Positions 16,927 to 27,268 are shown, counted from the stretch's first letter. The stretch is DNA of 64,000 nucleotides from Chryseobacterium sp. FH1 (GCF_000735135.1 NZ_JPLZ01000002.1:124001-188000), one strand, 5' to 3'. Notes: generated from the sequence alone by a model not told the origin. Numbers and translations: made by a program.

Positions 16927-19900
16927 ATGAGTTTTTTAAATACCGTTCTTAAAAGTTTTTTGGGAGACAAAAATGCAAAAGATCTTAAAGAAGTAAAAAA
17001 AGTTGTCGCAAAAATCAAGACAGTAGAATCTGGAATCCAAGCATTGACCGATGATGGATTGAGAGATAAGACAGCAGAATTTAAAGATAAATTAAAAACT
17101 GCAACTGCTAAGTTTACAACCCAAATTGAAGAAACTAAAGAGCAGATAAAAAACTCAACCAACGTTGATGAGAAAGAAGCACTTTTCACCAAAATCGAAG
17201 GCCTTAAAAAAGAGTCTTATCAGGTTGAGGAAAAAGTATTGGCTGAAGTTCTTCCAGAAGCATTTGCTCTGGTAAAAGAAACATCCAGACGTTTGGCACA
17301 AAACGGAGAAATCCGCGTAAAGGCTACAGACAGAGACCGCGAATTGGCAGCTACAAAAGATTTTGTAGTTCTAGAAGGTGAAACTGCTGTTTGGAAAAAC
17401 CATTGGGATGCGGCAGGAACGCCTGTTGTTTGGGATATGGTCCACTACGACACGCAGTTTATCGGTGGTGTTGTACTTCACGAAGGAAAAATTGCAGAGA
17501 TGGCAACTGGAGAAGGGAAAACGCTTGTTGGAACTTTACCAATCTACCTTAATGCACTTCCTGGCCGTGGTGTTCACGTTGTAACCGTGAATGACTATTT
17601 GGCAAAACGTGACTCCGCTTGGATGGGACCACTGTATGAATTCCACGGCATGAACATCGATTGTATCGATCTTCACCAGCCAAATTCTGACGCTAGAAGA
17701 AAAGCTTACCAAGCAAGCATCACTTACGGAACCAACAACGAATTCGGTTTTGATTATTTGAGAGATAATATGGTGACTTCTCCAACTGAACTAGTTCAGG
17801 GAGAATTGAACTTTGCTATTGTGGATGAGGTGGATTCAGTTTTGGTAGATGATGCCAGAACCCCATTGATCATTTCCGGTCCGGTTCCACAAGGAGACAG
17901 ACAGGAATATGATGTTTTGAAACCATCGGTTGACAGAATTGTTGAAGTACAAAAGAAAACAGTTTCAGTTCTTTTCAATGAAGCTAAAAAATTAATTGCT
18001 GGTGGTAACACCAAGGAAGGGGGTTTCAAATTGTTGCAAGCTTACAGAGGTCTTCCGAAAAACAGACAATTGATCAAATTCTTATCAGAAAGCGGAAACC
18101 GAGCATTGCTTCAGAAAGTTGAAGGTCAATATATGGCGGACAACAACCGCGATATGCCAAAAGTAGATAAAGATCTTTATTTCGTGATCGATGAGAAAAA
18201 CAATCAAATCGATTTGACAGACAAAGGTGTAGAATATATGTCAGCTGGTAATGAAGATCAACAATTCTTCGTTTTGACAGACATCGGGACAGAAATCGCT
18301 GATATCGAAAAACAAAATCTTTCAAAAGAAGATGAGTTCGCAGCGAAGGAAGAATTGTACAGAGATTTCTCTATCAAATCCGAGCGTATTCACACAATGA
18401 ATCAATTATTGAAAGCTTATACATTATTCGAAAAAGATGATGAATATGTGGTAATTGACGGCGAGGTGAAGATCGTTGATGAGCAAACTGGTCGTATCAT
18501 GGAAGGAAGACGTTATTCTGACGGACTTCACCAAGCGATCGAGGCTAAGGAAAATGTAAAAATCGAAGCAGCAACTCAAACGTTTGCAACGGTTACTTTG
18601 CAGAACTACTTCCGTATGTACAACAAACTTGCGGGAATGACCGGAACTGCGGAAACAGAAGCTGGAGAATTCTGGCAGATCTACAAACTTGATGTAGTTG
18701 TAATTCCTACCAACAGACCAATCCAAAGGGATGACAGACAAGATTTGGTTTTCAAGACCAATCGTGAAAAATACAATGCCGTAATCGAAGAAATCGAAAG
18801 ACTAGTTGCCGCTGGAAGACCTATTTTGGTTGGTACTACATCGGTTGAGATTTCTCAATTATTGTCAAGAGCATTAAGCTTAAGAAAAATCCCTCACAAC
18901 GTATTGAATGCGAAACTTCACAAGAAGGAAGCTGAGATCGTAGCAGAAGCTGGTGGCGCTGGTGTTGTAACCATTGCAACCAATATGGCAGGTAGAGGAA
19001 CGGATATCAAACTGAAAGGCGAAGTGAAAGCCAACGGTGGACTCGCGATCATCGGAACAGAAAGACACGATTCTCGCCGTGTTGACAGACAGTTGAGAGG
19101 TAGAGCTGGACGTCAAGGAGATCCAGGAAGTTCTCAGTTCTATGTTTCTTTGGAAGACAACTTGATGCGTCTTTTCGGATCCGAAAGAATTGCGAAAATG
19201 ATGGACAGAATGGGTCATAAAGATGGCGAAGTGATTCAGCATTCTATGATTTCCAAGTCTATCGAAAGAGCTCAGAAAAAAGTGGAGGAAAATAACTTCG
19301 GTGTGAGAAAGAGATTGTTGGAGTACGATGATGTAATGAACAAACAACGTGACGTGATCTATAAACGTAGAAAGAACGCCTTGTTCGGAGACCACTTGAA
19401 GTACGACATCGTGAATATGATCTATGATACAGCGGCCGCGATCGTTTCTCAACACAAAGCAACTGGAATCTACAAAGATTTCGAATTCGATATCATCAAA
19501 TATTTCACAATGGAAGCGCCTGTAACTGAGGCTCAATTTGGAAGCACACCAATTCCTGCGCTTACAGATTTGGTTTTCAAAGCCGCAAAAGAAGATTACG
19601 ACTTAAGATTGAATCTTCTTAAAGAAAAAGCTTTCCCAATCATAGAGAACGTTTTCCTAAACCAAGGTTCGATGTTCAAAATGATCCAAGTTCCTTTCAC
19701 AGACGGTACAAAAACGATGACGATTGTAACCGACTTGAAAGAAGCTTACGAAACCAATTGCGACAGTTTGATCACTGATTTTGAGAAGAATATCTCTCTA
19801 TCTATCATTGATGAAAATTGGAAAACCCACTTGAGAGAAATGGATGATCTACGTCGTTCTTCCCAAGGAGCAGTTTACGAGCAAAAAGATCCATTGGTAA

Positions 19901-19998
19901 TCTACAAGCAAGAATCTTTCTACTTGTTTAGCGAAATGGTAGAAAAAGTGAACAAAGAGATTGTTTCCTTCCTTTACAAAGGCGAAATCCCTGCATAA
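16927..19998 (+). CDS. secA: Preprotein translocase ATPase SecA
   Basis: Motor ATPase that drives unfolded proteins through SecYEG. 1023 residues: nucleotide-binding domain with Walker A MATGEGKT (192-199) and DEVD (300-303), the VNDYLAKRD and [15 protein letters not shown] motifs, the preprotein cross-linking domain, helicase lobe 2 with NMAGRGTDI and [15 protein letters not shown], and the helical scaffold/wing to the end. The protein stops at FLYKGEIPA and lacks the CxC...CH zinc-binding tail used by many SecA proteins for SecB contact. Extra lysine-rich residues (about 55-105) sit in the N-terminal part. A strong hairpin terminator follows. Confidence 0.98.
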   Translation: MSFLNTVLKSFLGDKNAKDLKEVKKVVAKIKTVESGIQALTDDGLRDKTAEFKDKLKTATAKFTTQIEETKEQIKNSTNVDEKEALFTKIEGLKKESYQVEEKVLAEVLPEAFALVKETSRRLAQNGEIRVKATDRDRELAATKDFVVLEGETAVWKNHWDAAGTPVVWDMVHYDTQFIGGVVLHEGKIAEMATGEGKTLVGTLPIYLNALPGRGVHVVTVNDYLAKRDSAWMGPLYEFHGMNIDCIDLHQPNSDARRKAYQASITYGTNNEFGFDYLRDNMVTSPTELVQGELNFAIVDEVDSVLVDDARTPLIISGPVPQGDRQEYDVLKPSVDRIVEVQKKTVSVLFNEAKKLIAGGNTKEGGFKLLQAYRGLPKNRQLIKFLSESGNRALLQKVEGQYMADNNRDMPKVDKDLYFVIDEKNNQIDLTDKGVEYMSAGNEDQQFFVLTDIGTEIADIEKQNLSKEDEFAAKEELYRDFSIKSERIHTMNQLLKAYTLFEKDDEYVVIDGEVKIVDEQTGRIMEGRRYSDGLHQAIEAKENVKIEAATQTFATVTLQNYFRMYNKLAGMTGTAETEAGEFWQIYKLDVVVIPTNRPIQRDDRQDLVFKTNREKYNAVIEEIERLVAAGRPILVGTTSVEISQLLSRALSLRKIPHNVLNAKLHKKEAEIVAEAGGAGVVTIATNMAGRGTDIKLKGEVKANGGLAIIGTERHDSRRVDRQLRGRAGRQGDPGSSQFYVSLEDNLMRLFGSERIAKMMDRMGHKDGEVIQHSMISKSIERAQKKVEENNFGVRKRLLEYDDVMNKQRDVIYKRRKNALFGDHLKYDIVNMIYDTAAAIVSQHKATGIYKDFEFDIIKYFTMEAPVTEAQFGSTPIPALTDLVFKAAKEDYDLRLNLLKEKAFPIIENVFLNQGSMFKMIQVPFTDGTKTMTIVTDLKEAYETNCDSLITDFEKNISLSIIDENWKTHLREMDDLRRSSQGAVYEQKDPLVIYKQESFYLFSEMVEKVNKEIVSFLYKGEIPA

Positions 19999-20021
19999 AC
20001 AAGGATTTTACGATATAACTA

Positions 20022-20055
20022 AAAAGCTGTTGATAATTTCAACAGCTTTTTTTGT
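20022..20055 (+). terminator. secA terminator
   Basis: A perfect 12-bp stem (20022-20033 with 20039-20050), 5-nt loop and T-run directly after the secA stop. Confidence 0.9.
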
Positions 20056-20092
20056 TTTAACATTTATTAAGAAATGACAAATATCATAATTT

Positions 20093-20127
20093 ATTCTAAT
20101 TTAGAATTAATAAAAATAATACATTTG
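20093..20127 (+). promoter_or_regulatory. Palindromic operator overlapping the siderophore-receptor promoter
   Basis: ATTCTAA-T-TTAGAAT (20093-20107) is a perfect 7-1-7 inverted repeat. TACATTTG (20120-20127) is a TAnnTTTG -7 element 18 nt before the ATG. The palindrome covers the place where the -33 box should be, so a bound repressor would block the promoter. For a siderophore receptor an iron-sensing repressor (Fur-like) is the natural candidate; that is inference. Confidence 0.55.
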
Positions 20128-20144
20128 CAAAAATTATTATATCA

Positions 20145-22283
20145 ATGAAGAAAGTTATTGTAAGTGCTGTGGTTTTAGTTTCCACTTTTGCATATGCTCA
20201 GGAAAATGATTCTATTAACAAATCAAATGAGATTGATGGTGTTGTAGTACACGGATACATTACTAGAGACAGAGAATCGGCAAATAAAATGCCTCTTAAA
20301 GATATTGAAAATCCTCAGGTTTATAATACTGTAAACAAAAACGTTATCAAAGAACAAGTTGTTACGAACTTTAATGATGCTCTTAAGAATGTAACCGGTA
20401 TTACAAGACTTTGGGAATCCACAGGTAGAGGAAATGATGGTGGAGAATATTACACTATGAGAGGTTTCTCCCTTCAGCCAACTTTGGTAAACGGAATGCC
20501 GAGCTTAAGCAACGGAACTTTAGATCCTGCAGGTATCGAAATCATTGAAGCAATCAAAGGCCCATCTGGAACTTTGTATGGTGGAAGTGTGATTTCTTAT
20601 GGAGGTATGATCAATGTTGTTACAAAAAAGCCTTACAATCATTTTGGTGGTGAAGTCAATTATGTGAACGGAAGCTACGGTTTGAACAGACTTACAGCTG
20701 ACGTAAACGCGCCACTCAGCAAAAACCTATTTGCACGAGTGAACACTGCTTATCAGAAAAACAATACATTCCAAGATGCTGGTTTTAACGAATCTTTCTA
20801 CATCGCTCCATCTGTAAAATTTGTAGCCAACGACAGATTGACGTTCCACGTGAATACAGAAATCAAAACGTCGGAATCCTCAAATGCGCCAATGATTTTC
20901 TTGAACAGATATGCACCGCTTTCTTTTAATTCAATTGGTTTGTTCAAAGACAATTATAAAAAATCATACACCAGCAATGATTTAACTATCAATAACAATT
21001 CATTCAATATACAAGCTACTGCCGACTACAAAATATCTGATAATTGGATATCCAAAACCTTAGTTTCAAGAAGCAATACTAAAACGGAAGGTTACTATTC
21101 TTACTTGTGGGATCAATCCAATGGTGGAGATTTCGTAAGATTTATTGCTAATGTTGGTGGAGAGACCAATACAACAGGAATTCAGCAAAACTTTGTTGGA
21201 ACTTTTAATTTTGGAAGTGTAAAGAATAAATTACTATTTGGTTTAGACTATTTCCAAAGAGATTTCATCCAAGGCGGAACAGGATGGATTGGACACGGTG
21301 TAGTGAACCTGGTTAATCAAACCGATACAAAAGCAGACCTTCTTACAAAATCTGCAGTTGACTATGAACTAAGAAACGCAGGACAAGAAATAGGAAATGC
21401 GGAAGCAAAAATCTACAGTGCCTATGTTTCAGATGTTGTGAACATTCTTCCAAATCTATCTGCAATGCTAAGTTTGAGATTGGATCATTTCACAGGAATG
21501 GCAACTGCTTACGCTACAGACAATTCTAAAGAAAAAACCACCCTCTCACCTAAGTTAGGTTTGGTATATCAGCCGATCCAAGACAAAGTTTCAATCTTTG
21601 GTAATTATATGAATGGTTTCCGAAATGTTGATCCTTCAACAATTCAAATCACCGATGATCTAGGAAATGTTTTGAATAGTGAGCTTCGTTATTTTGATCC
21701 AGAGCACGCCAATCAATGGGAAGTTGGTACAAAAGCAAATTTAGCCGGCGAAAAATTCTCTATTACCGCAAGTTATTACAACATCAATGTAAAAAACAAA
21801 GTGATGGGCAATGGCATTAATGTAAATCAAGGCGGAGAAGTAGAAAGCAAAGGTTTCGAATTAAGTGTTTTGGGAAGCCCAATTCCTGGGATGAATTTGA
21901 TTGCCGGATACAGTTACAATGATAGTAATGTTGTAAAAGGTGACGAAGGATATCCTGGAAATAGGACAGAAGATGCGGGACCAAAAAACCTGATCAACTT
22001 CTGGGGAACTTACAAAATCCAAACCGGGACGCTTAAAAACTTCGGCATCGGTTTCGGAGGTAACTCTGCAAGCAGATTTTATACTTTGAACAGAGGTAAT
22101 ATCGGTGCTTTTCCACTTCCAAGTTACATCATTATGAACTCGTCACTTTCTTACACAGAAGATAGATACAGCATTATTTTGAAAGTGGATAACATTGCCA
22201 ATAAGAAATATTTCTCTGGTTGGTCAACAGTTACGCCACAAAGATTGAGAACACTTTCAATCAGCTTGAATTACAAATTCTAA
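20145..22283 (+). CDS. TonB-dependent siderophore receptor
   Basis: Outer-membrane receptor of 712 residues that imports a ferric chelate with energy from TonB. Signal peptide about 1-18 (STFAYAQ). The plug follows: NVIKEQVVTNFNDALKNVTGI, YYTMRGFSLQPTLVNGMPS, IEAIKGPSGTLYGGSVISYGGMINVVTKKP. The rest is a 22-strand barrel ending in the aromatic last residue of SLNYKF. Length and plug motifs match the siderophore receptor (FhuE/FpvA-like) group; no signalling extension is present. It is followed after a hairpin by a PepSY membrane protein, a standard partner in ferric-siderophore uptake. Regulation by iron is suggested by the palindrome at the promoter. Confidence 0.92.
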   Translation: MKKVIVSAVVLVSTFAYAQENDSINKSNEIDGVVVHGYITRDRESANKMPLKDIENPQVYNTVNKNVIKEQVVTNFNDALKNVTGITRLWESTGRGNDGGEYYTMRGFSLQPTLVNGMPSLSNGTLDPAGIEIIEAIKGPSGTLYGGSVISYGGMINVVTKKPYNHFGGEVNYVNGSYGLNRLTADVNAPLSKNLFARVNTAYQKNNTFQDAGFNESFYIAPSVKFVANDRLTFHVNTEIKTSESSNAPMIFLNRYAPLSFNSIGLFKDNYKKSYTSNDLTINNNSFNIQATADYKISDNWISKTLVSRSNTKTEGYYSYLWDQSNGGDFVRFIANVGGETNTTGIQQNFVGTFNFGSVKNKLLFGLDYFQRDFIQGGTGWIGHGVVNLVNQTDTKADLLTKSAVDYELRNAGQEIGNAEAKIYSAYVSDVVNILPNLSAMLSLRLDHFTGMATAYATDNSKEKTTLSPKLGLVYQPIQDKVSIFGNYMNGFRNVDPSTIQITDDLGNVLNSELRYFDPEHANQWEVGTKANLAGEKFSITASYYNINVKNKVMGNGINVNQGGEVESKGFELSVLGSPIPGMNLIAGYSYNDSNVVKGDEGYPGNRTEDAGPKNLINFWGTYKIQTGTLKNFGIGFGGNSASRFYTLNRGNIGAFPLPSYIIMNSSLSYTEDRYSIILKVDNIANKKYFSGWSTVTPQRLRTLSISLNYKF

Positions 22284-22290
22284 AAAATAA

Positions 22291-22318
22291 AAAAGCTAAG
22301 TTTGCAGCTTGGCTTTTT
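22291..22318 (+). terminator. Hairpin between the receptor and the PepSY gene
   Basis: A 10-bp stem (22291-22300 with 22308-22317, one G-T pair) with a T-run. It lies 10 nt before the next ATG, so it may attenuate rather than fully stop transcription into the PepSY gene. Confidence 0.65.
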
Positions 22319-22326
22319 AAACTTTT

Positions 22327-23535
22327 ATGAAGAAAAAACATCATCATAAAAAGAAACCCAGTTTCTTTAAAAAATGGACAGCCAAACTACATCTGTGGTT
22401 TGGCTTGTCCATTGGTATACTCATTTTCATTATTGCAATTACGGGCGCACTATTCGTGTTCAAAGATGAGATAGAAAACATTTCTCGCAAGGAATACATC
22501 TACCACCAAGAGCAAAACATCGATCAAAAACAGATCTTGCCCATCCGCGTCATAGAAAAACTGGTGAATGAGCAGACCAATGAAAAATATCCGATCCACT
22601 GGATCAATGTTCCTATTGATAAGAAACTTTCCTATCAGGTCTATTGGTACGAGCACCAGCCAGATCAGTGGAATTATTTTGATGAATTTCCGATTTACAA
22701 ATTGGCGTACGTCAATCCTTACACAGGAAAAGTTCTTCAGGTTTATGACGAAAAAAACGGATTCTTTGCCATCGTAAAATCCATCCACTGGAGCTTTCTT
22801 TTGAAACAAGATTGGGGAACTTACGTCGTCGGGATTCCTGTTGTCATCTTCTTGATTATGCTGATTTCCGGGATCATTCTTTGGTGGCCAAAAAATAAAG
22901 CGGCGAGGAAACAAAGATTTGCATTCCAATGGAAGGACACAACAAGATGGAAACGTAAGAATTACGACCTTCACAATGTCTTAGGATTTTACTCTTCTAT
23001 TTTCGCTTTGATTCTGACGATCACTGGTTTGTTCTACGCATTTTTTGCAGTTCAGGCGATGATTTATGTTGTCTTCTCGGGAGGAGAAACTGTTTACCCA
23101 GATTTCTCAGCTATTACGACAAAAGCGCCGATCGAGATGAGGAATGACAATACTTTGGACAAAATCTCTGACAAAGTGAAGGAACTTTACCCAACAGCGT
23201 ACGCGTTCAGTCTGGATCTTGGACATCCGCATTTGGACGATCACGAACATCCCAATTTTTCGGTTTTTGTAAGACATCTCTCGTATTCTTATCATAAAAA
23301 CAGCAGTTTGATTTTTGACGAAAACTCCGGCGAACTCTTGCACACACACGATCCGAAAGATAAAAACTTTGGTGAGAAAGTAGTTGCGGCCAATTATGAC
23401 ATCCACGTTGGCGCCATCTTAGGTTTGCCTACCAAAATATTGGCATTCATCGTCAGTATCATTATTGCATCAATGCCAGTCACCGGATTTATGATCTGGT
23501 GGGGACGAAGAAAGAAAACACAGATAAATAATTGA
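22327..23535 (+). CDS. PepSY-domain membrane protein, putative siderophore-linked ferric reductase
   Basis: 402 residues. The start is strikingly basic and His-rich (MKKKHHHKKK). Four membrane helices are visible near residues 24-46 (LSIGILIFIIAITGALFVF), 160-180 (VGIPVVIFLIMLISGIILWW), 217-245 and 375-395 (IIIASMPVTGFMIWW), with PepSY-type periplasmic segments between. Conserved histidines in the first helix region (AKLHLWFG), IHWS, DLHNVLG and DIHVGA are the type that bind haem in PepSY_TM proteins that reduce iron from siderophores. The close position after a siderophore receptor supports that role. Reduction itself is inferred from the family. Confidence 0.85.
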   Translation: MKKKHHHKKKPSFFKKWTAKLHLWFGLSIGILIFIIAITGALFVFKDEIENISRKEYIYHQEQNIDQKQILPIRVIEKLVNEQTNEKYPIHWINVPIDKKLSYQVYWYEHQPDQWNYFDEFPIYKLAYVNPYTGKVLQVYDEKNGFFAIVKSIHWSFLLKQDWGTYVVGIPVVIFLIMLISGIILWWPKNKAARKQRFAFQWKDTTRWKRKNYDLHNVLGFYSSIFALILTITGLFYAFFAVQAMIYVVFSGGETVYPDFSAITTKAPIEMRNDNTLDKISDKVKELYPTAYAFSLDLGHPHLDDHEHPNFSVFVRHLSYSYHKNSSLIFDENSGELLHTHDPKDKNFGEKVVAANYDIHVGAILGLPTKILAFIVSIIIASMPVTGFMIWWGRRKKTQINN

Positions 23536-23541
23536 TATCAT

Positions 23542-23569
23542 AACCTGAATTTAATCATTCAGGTTTTAT
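23542..23569 (+). terminator. Terminator after the PepSY gene
   Basis: A perfect 9-bp stem (23542-23550 with 23557-23565), 6-nt loop and T-rich tail. Confidence 0.8.
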
Positions 23570-23581
23570 ATTAATTTTAAT

Positions 23582-23621
23582 TCATACTGTTTTAGTATGA
23601 TAATAAAGTTTTATACTTTTG
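23582..23621 (+). promoter_or_regulatory. Palindrome and -7 element upstream of the second TonB receptor
   Basis: TCATACT-N5-AGTATGA (23582-23600) is a perfect 7-5-7 inverted repeat. TACTTTTG (23614-23621) is a -7 element 20 nt before the ATG. The repeat overlaps the expected -33 position, the same arrangement as at the siderophore receptor but with a different sequence, so a different regulator is likely. Confidence 0.5.
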
Positions 23622-23641
23622 CTCTCTATTTTTAATAAACT

Positions 23642-26212
23642 ATGAGCAGCAATTCTATTGTCTTGAAAAAGTGGTCATTCCTCTTTTTCACTTTCACATT
23701 CGTCCATTCCTTCGCACAGCATTCGATTTACGGAAAAATTCTAGACAGCATCAATGAAAAACCGATCAATTCCGTAAAGATCACTTCGAAGTCTGATAAA
23801 AATCTATCCGTACAAACCGATCAGGATGGACTTTTTGTTTTAAATAACATTAATGATTTTCCTTCAGAATTCAAGATTCAAAAATCAGGATTCGAAGTCA
23901 AACAATTAATACTAAAGGAAAATAATAACGACACCTTAATCATCAAATTACTGCCAAATGATTTTGTCATTACCGAAGTCATTGTGACAGCAAGACGTAG
24001 AGAAGAAACGGCTCAGCAAGTTCCAATTCCAATCAATGTCATCTCTGGCAAAAAAGCTGAGGAAACAGGCGCATTCAATGTCAATCGGTTGAAAGAATTG
24101 GTGCCATCGGTTCAGTTTTACAGTTCAACTCCTAGAAACACGAGTCTCAGCATAAGGGGATTGGGCTCTACTTTTGGTTTGACGAATGATGGTTTGGATC
24201 CGGGAGTTGGGTTTTATGTTGATGGCGTTTATTACGCAAGACCAGCAGCTACAACTTTAGACTTTGTTGACATCGAGAGGATTGAGGTTTTGCGCGGTCC
24301 ACAGGGAACTTTATTCGGTAAGAACACAACGGCCGGAACTTTCAATGTGACTACAAAACAACCAAGTTTTACCACGGGTGGGACAGCGGAGATCAGTTTT
24401 GGCAACTATGGATTTATTCAGGCAAAAACTTCAGTAACTGGCGCTATCTCGGATAAATTTGCTAATAGATTCTCAGCTTCGGGAACACATCGTGATGGAA
24501 CCATTTATAATTCGCGAACAAGCCAAGATCTTAATGATATCAATTCCATTGCAATTCGCGATCAGTTGTTATATAAACCAAATGAAAATCTGAAATTCAT
24601 ATTAACTGGAGATTACAACAGACTAAGAGCCAATGGTTATGCACAAGTCATCGCAGGCGTTGTGACCACAAAAAGGGCCGCCTACAGACAATTTGGAAAT
24701 ATCATTTCAGACCTTGGTTACACACTTCCCGCAATCGACCCGTTTAACAGAACTGTCGATACAGACACGCCGTGGAAAGCTGAACAAGATATGGGCGGAC
24801 TTTCCCTGAATGCTGAGTACACTTTGGGGAAAGGAAAAATAGTTTCTACCTCAGCTTGGAGATTTTGGAATTGGAATCCGTCCAATGACAGAGATTTTAC
24901 TGGACTTTCTGCTTTGGCAAAATCGCAGGCACCAAGCAAACATCAGCAATGGAGCCAAGAGATCCGTTGGTCAGGAAATTTCAACGAAAAATTAAGTGGT
25001 GTTTTTGGCGTATTCGGCATCTGGCAAAGATTACGAGCCGACAAGGAAGGACAGATTGAGGAAGCAGGAAAAGACCAATGGCGATTTTCTCAAAATTCAA
25101 CGAGCACTTTATGGCAAACGCCTGGACTGTTGGAAGGTTACGGAATCAGATCCTATCCAAGTCTCAACTCTTTCAGTGGGGCGGTTTTTGGGCAGTTGGA
25201 TTGGAACTTTACAGAAAAAATCAGTTTACTTCCAGGCATTAGAATTAATTATGACAAAAAAGAAATCGACTTCAAAAGATACACTTATGGCGGTCTACAG
25301 ACGACTGACCCAGCTTTGCTCGCTTTGAAGAATTCAGTTTACAGCAATCAGGAATTCAATGCATCAATTGATGACACCAATTTCTCGGGACAATTGACCT
25401 TGGCTTACAAACCAACAAAAAACTACAACTTGTTCGGAACATTCTCTACAGGTTTTAAACCAGTCGGCCTTAATCTTGGCGGATTGCCAACAGATTCTAA
25501 TGGAAATGCATTAACCGAGCTTGCAGTTGTAAAACCTGAAAGAATCCTTCATTATGAATTGGGTTTGAAATCGCAACCATTTAAGAATTTCATTTTTAAT
25601 TTGACATTGTACAATTCCAACATCAAAGATTATCAAATTCAAGTGCAGGCGGCAGATCTATCCATCAACAGAGGTTATCTTGCCAATGCAGAAAAAGTAA
25701 GAGTACGTGGCATTGAGACTGATCTTTCCTACAGTTTTAGCAATTTAAATTTTTACTCCAACTTGGCTTACACAGAAGCGATCTATACAAAATTCATCAA
25801 TGCACCGCCTGCTTTGGAAAATACTGGAGGCCCTACTTTTGTTGATATTTCGGGTGGCGTTTTGCCAGGTGTTTCGAAATGGGCAGGATCCACAGGTGGA
25901 GAAATCAATTTTTCTGGCAAATTTCTGAATTATAATGGCGATTATTTCTTCGCATTGGATAGTTACTACCGTTCGACATTTTCCTCCAGTCCTACGCCAT
26001 CTCAGTTTCTGAATGTTCCTGGATATGCGCTCTTCAACTCAAGATTTGGTTTCCGGGTGAGAAGTGGCGTTACAACTTATCTTTGGGTGAGGAATATTTT
26101 GAACAGGGACTATTTTGAGCAATTACTTCCTGGCGCAGGCAACGCAGGACATTACGCCGCAGTTTTGGGAGATCCAAGAACGTATGGCATTACGATCAAA
26201 TATAATTTCTAA
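23642..26212 (+). CDS. TonB-dependent receptor with N-terminal CarboxypepD-reg-like domain
   Basis: 856 residues. Signal peptide to about residue 25 (FVHSFAQ), then a short regulatory-like beta-sandwich (IYGKILDSINEKPINSVKI, about 28-105) that is standard in Bacteroidota receptors. The plug shows EVIVTARRREETAQQVPIPINVISGK, the TonB-box region and usual start of FecA/iron-type receptors, then LSIRGLGS, GFYVDGVYYARPA, IEVLRGPQGTLFGKNTTAGTFNVTTK. A barrel follows to the final GITIKYNF. The substrate cannot be read from the sequence; the DVERIEVLRGPQGTLFGKNT style is found in receptors for iron chelates and for organic substrates alike. The next gene is a ROK sugar kinase, but the gap contains no shared signal. 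Confidence 0.9.
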   Translation: MSSNSIVLKKWSFLFFTFTFVHSFAQHSIYGKILDSINEKPINSVKITSKSDKNLSVQTDQDGLFVLNNINDFPSEFKIQKSGFEVKQLILKENNNDTLIIKLLPNDFVITEVIVTARRREETAQQVPIPINVISGKKAEETGAFNVNRLKELVPSVQFYSSTPRNTSLSIRGLGSTFGLTNDGLDPGVGFYVDGVYYARPAATTLDFVDIERIEVLRGPQGTLFGKNTTAGTFNVTTKQPSFTTGGTAEISFGNYGFIQAKTSVTGAISDKFANRFSASGTHRDGTIYNSRTSQDLNDINSIAIRDQLLYKPNENLKFILTGDYNRLRANGYAQVIAGVVTTKRAAYRQFGNIISDLGYTLPAIDPFNRTVDTDTPWKAEQDMGGLSLNAEYTLGKGKIVSTSAWRFWNWNPSNDRDFTGLSALAKSQAPSKHQQWSQEIRWSGNFNEKLSGVFGVFGIWQRLRADKEGQIEEAGKDQWRFSQNSTSTLWQTPGLLEGYGIRSYPSLNSFSGAVFGQLDWNFTEKISLLPGIRINYDKKEIDFKRYTYGGLQTTDPALLALKNSVYSNQEFNASIDDTNFSGQLTLAYKPTKNYNLFGTFSTGFKPVGLNLGGLPTDSNGNALTELAVVKPERILHYELGLKSQPFKNFIFNLTLYNSNIKDYQIQVQAADLSINRGYLANAEKVRVRGIETDLSYSFSNLNFYSNLAYTEAIYTKFINAPPALENTGGPTFVDISGGVLPGVSKWAGSTGGEINFSGKFLNYNGDYFFALDSYYRSTFSSSPTPSQFLNVPGYALFNSRFGFRVRSGVTTYLWVRNILNRDYFEQLLPGAGNAGHYAAVLGDPRTYGITIKYNF

Positions 26213-26288
26213 TTTTTAAAATTAACTGAATATTTAATTCATATTAAAATCCTTTTCTCTAAATTTAGGGTCTTAAAAATTTTGATCG

Positions 26289-27257
26289 ATGTCATTAATT
26301 GATTTATCACGACAAATCGCCATAGGTATAGATATTGGCGGCACAAACACCAAATTCGGTTTGGTAAACCACCGCGGAGAGATCCTCGCGAAAGGAAGCA
26401 TTAAAACTGAAGATTACAAACAGGTAGAAGATTTTATTGATGCTTTATATTCCAATATAAAACCATTGATAGATGAAACCTCTGTCACCAGATTAGACGG
26501 AATCGGCGTTGGCGCTCCCAATGCAAACTATTATACAGGAACCATTGAGTTGGCTCCTAACCTTCCTTGGAAAGGCGTAGTTCCATTTGCAGAAATGATG
26601 ACGAAGAAATTCGGAGTGCCTTGCAAAATGACAAATGATGCCAATGCAGCTGCTCTTGGAGAAATGATGTTTGGCGCCGCAAGAGGGATGAAGGATTTCA
26701 TAATGATCACGCTTGGAACTGGCGTTGGAAGTGGCATCGTAGCAAGCGGAAGTTTGATCTACGGTCACGACGGATTTGCTGGAGAATTAGGTCACACGGT
26801 TGTAAAACCAGGCGGAAGAAAGCATTGGAGCACAGGCTCCGAAGGAAGTCTTGAAGCTTATGCTTCTGCCACCGGAATTGCCATCACTGCAAAGAAATTC
26901 CGTGCTGAGTTTCCAGATTCTATGTTGAATCAATACCGTGAAGAAGACATTAATTCTAAAACTGTCCACGAATGTGCAAAAGCAGGCGATCCAACAGCGA
27001 TAGAAGTTTTCCGATACACAGGTCAAAAGTTAGGAGAAGCATTAGCAAACTTCGTAATGTTCTCTTCGCCAGAAGCTATTTTGCTTTTTGGAGGTGTGAT
27101 CAAAGCGGGAGATTTCTTGTTGAAACCTACAAAATTACATATGGAAAGAAACCTGTTGCCAATTTTCCGTTCAAAAGTAAAATTGGTATTCAGTGAACTG
27201 GATGAGGCAGACGCGGCAATTCTTGGTGCAAGTGCGCTCGTTTGGGAAAATAAATAA
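26289..27257 (+). CDS. ROK-family sugar kinase without the zinc-binding cysteines
   Basis: 322 residues. The phosphate-binding start GIDIGGTNTKFGLV (14-27), the catalytic segment TNDANAAALGE and TLGTGVGSGIV of ROK (glucokinase-type) enzymes are present, as is EAILLFGGVI near the end. In most ROK proteins the next segment is G-H-T-(x)n-C-x-C-G-x-x-G-C-(L)-E; here the equivalent reads GGRKHWSTGSEGSLE, so all three zinc cysteines are Ser/Thr/Trp. The histidine of GELGHT is kept. The protein therefore probably folds without the structural zinc, yet the ATP and sugar residues look intact. Glucokinase activity is the family inference. A long-loop hairpin and msrA follow. Confidence 0.85.
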   Translation: MSLIDLSRQIAIGIDIGGTNTKFGLVNHRGEILAKGSIKTEDYKQVEDFIDALYSNIKPLIDETSVTRLDGIGVGAPNANYYTGTIELAPNLPWKGVVPFAEMMTKKFGVPCKMTNDANAAALGEMMFGAARGMKDFIMITLGTGVGSGIVASGSLIYGHDGFAGELGHTVVKPGGRKHWSTGSEGSLEAYASATGIAITAKKFRAEFPDSMLNQYREEDINSKTVHECAKAGDPTAIEVFRYTGQKLGEALANFVMFSSPEAILLFGGVIKAGDFLLKPTKLHMERNLLPIFRSKVKLVFSELDEADAAILGASALVWENK

Positions 27258-27268
27258 TTGATATAGAG

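Noticed and set aside
18880-19536. 218-codon open frame antisense to secA
   Set aside because: Lies wholly within a full-length secA; no start signal, no motifs, and His/Ser/Phe-rich nonsense composition typical of antisense of coding DNA.
22450-22974. 174-codon open frame antisense to the PepSY gene
   Set aside because: The plus-strand gene has membrane helices and conserved histidines; the antisense frame has no features.
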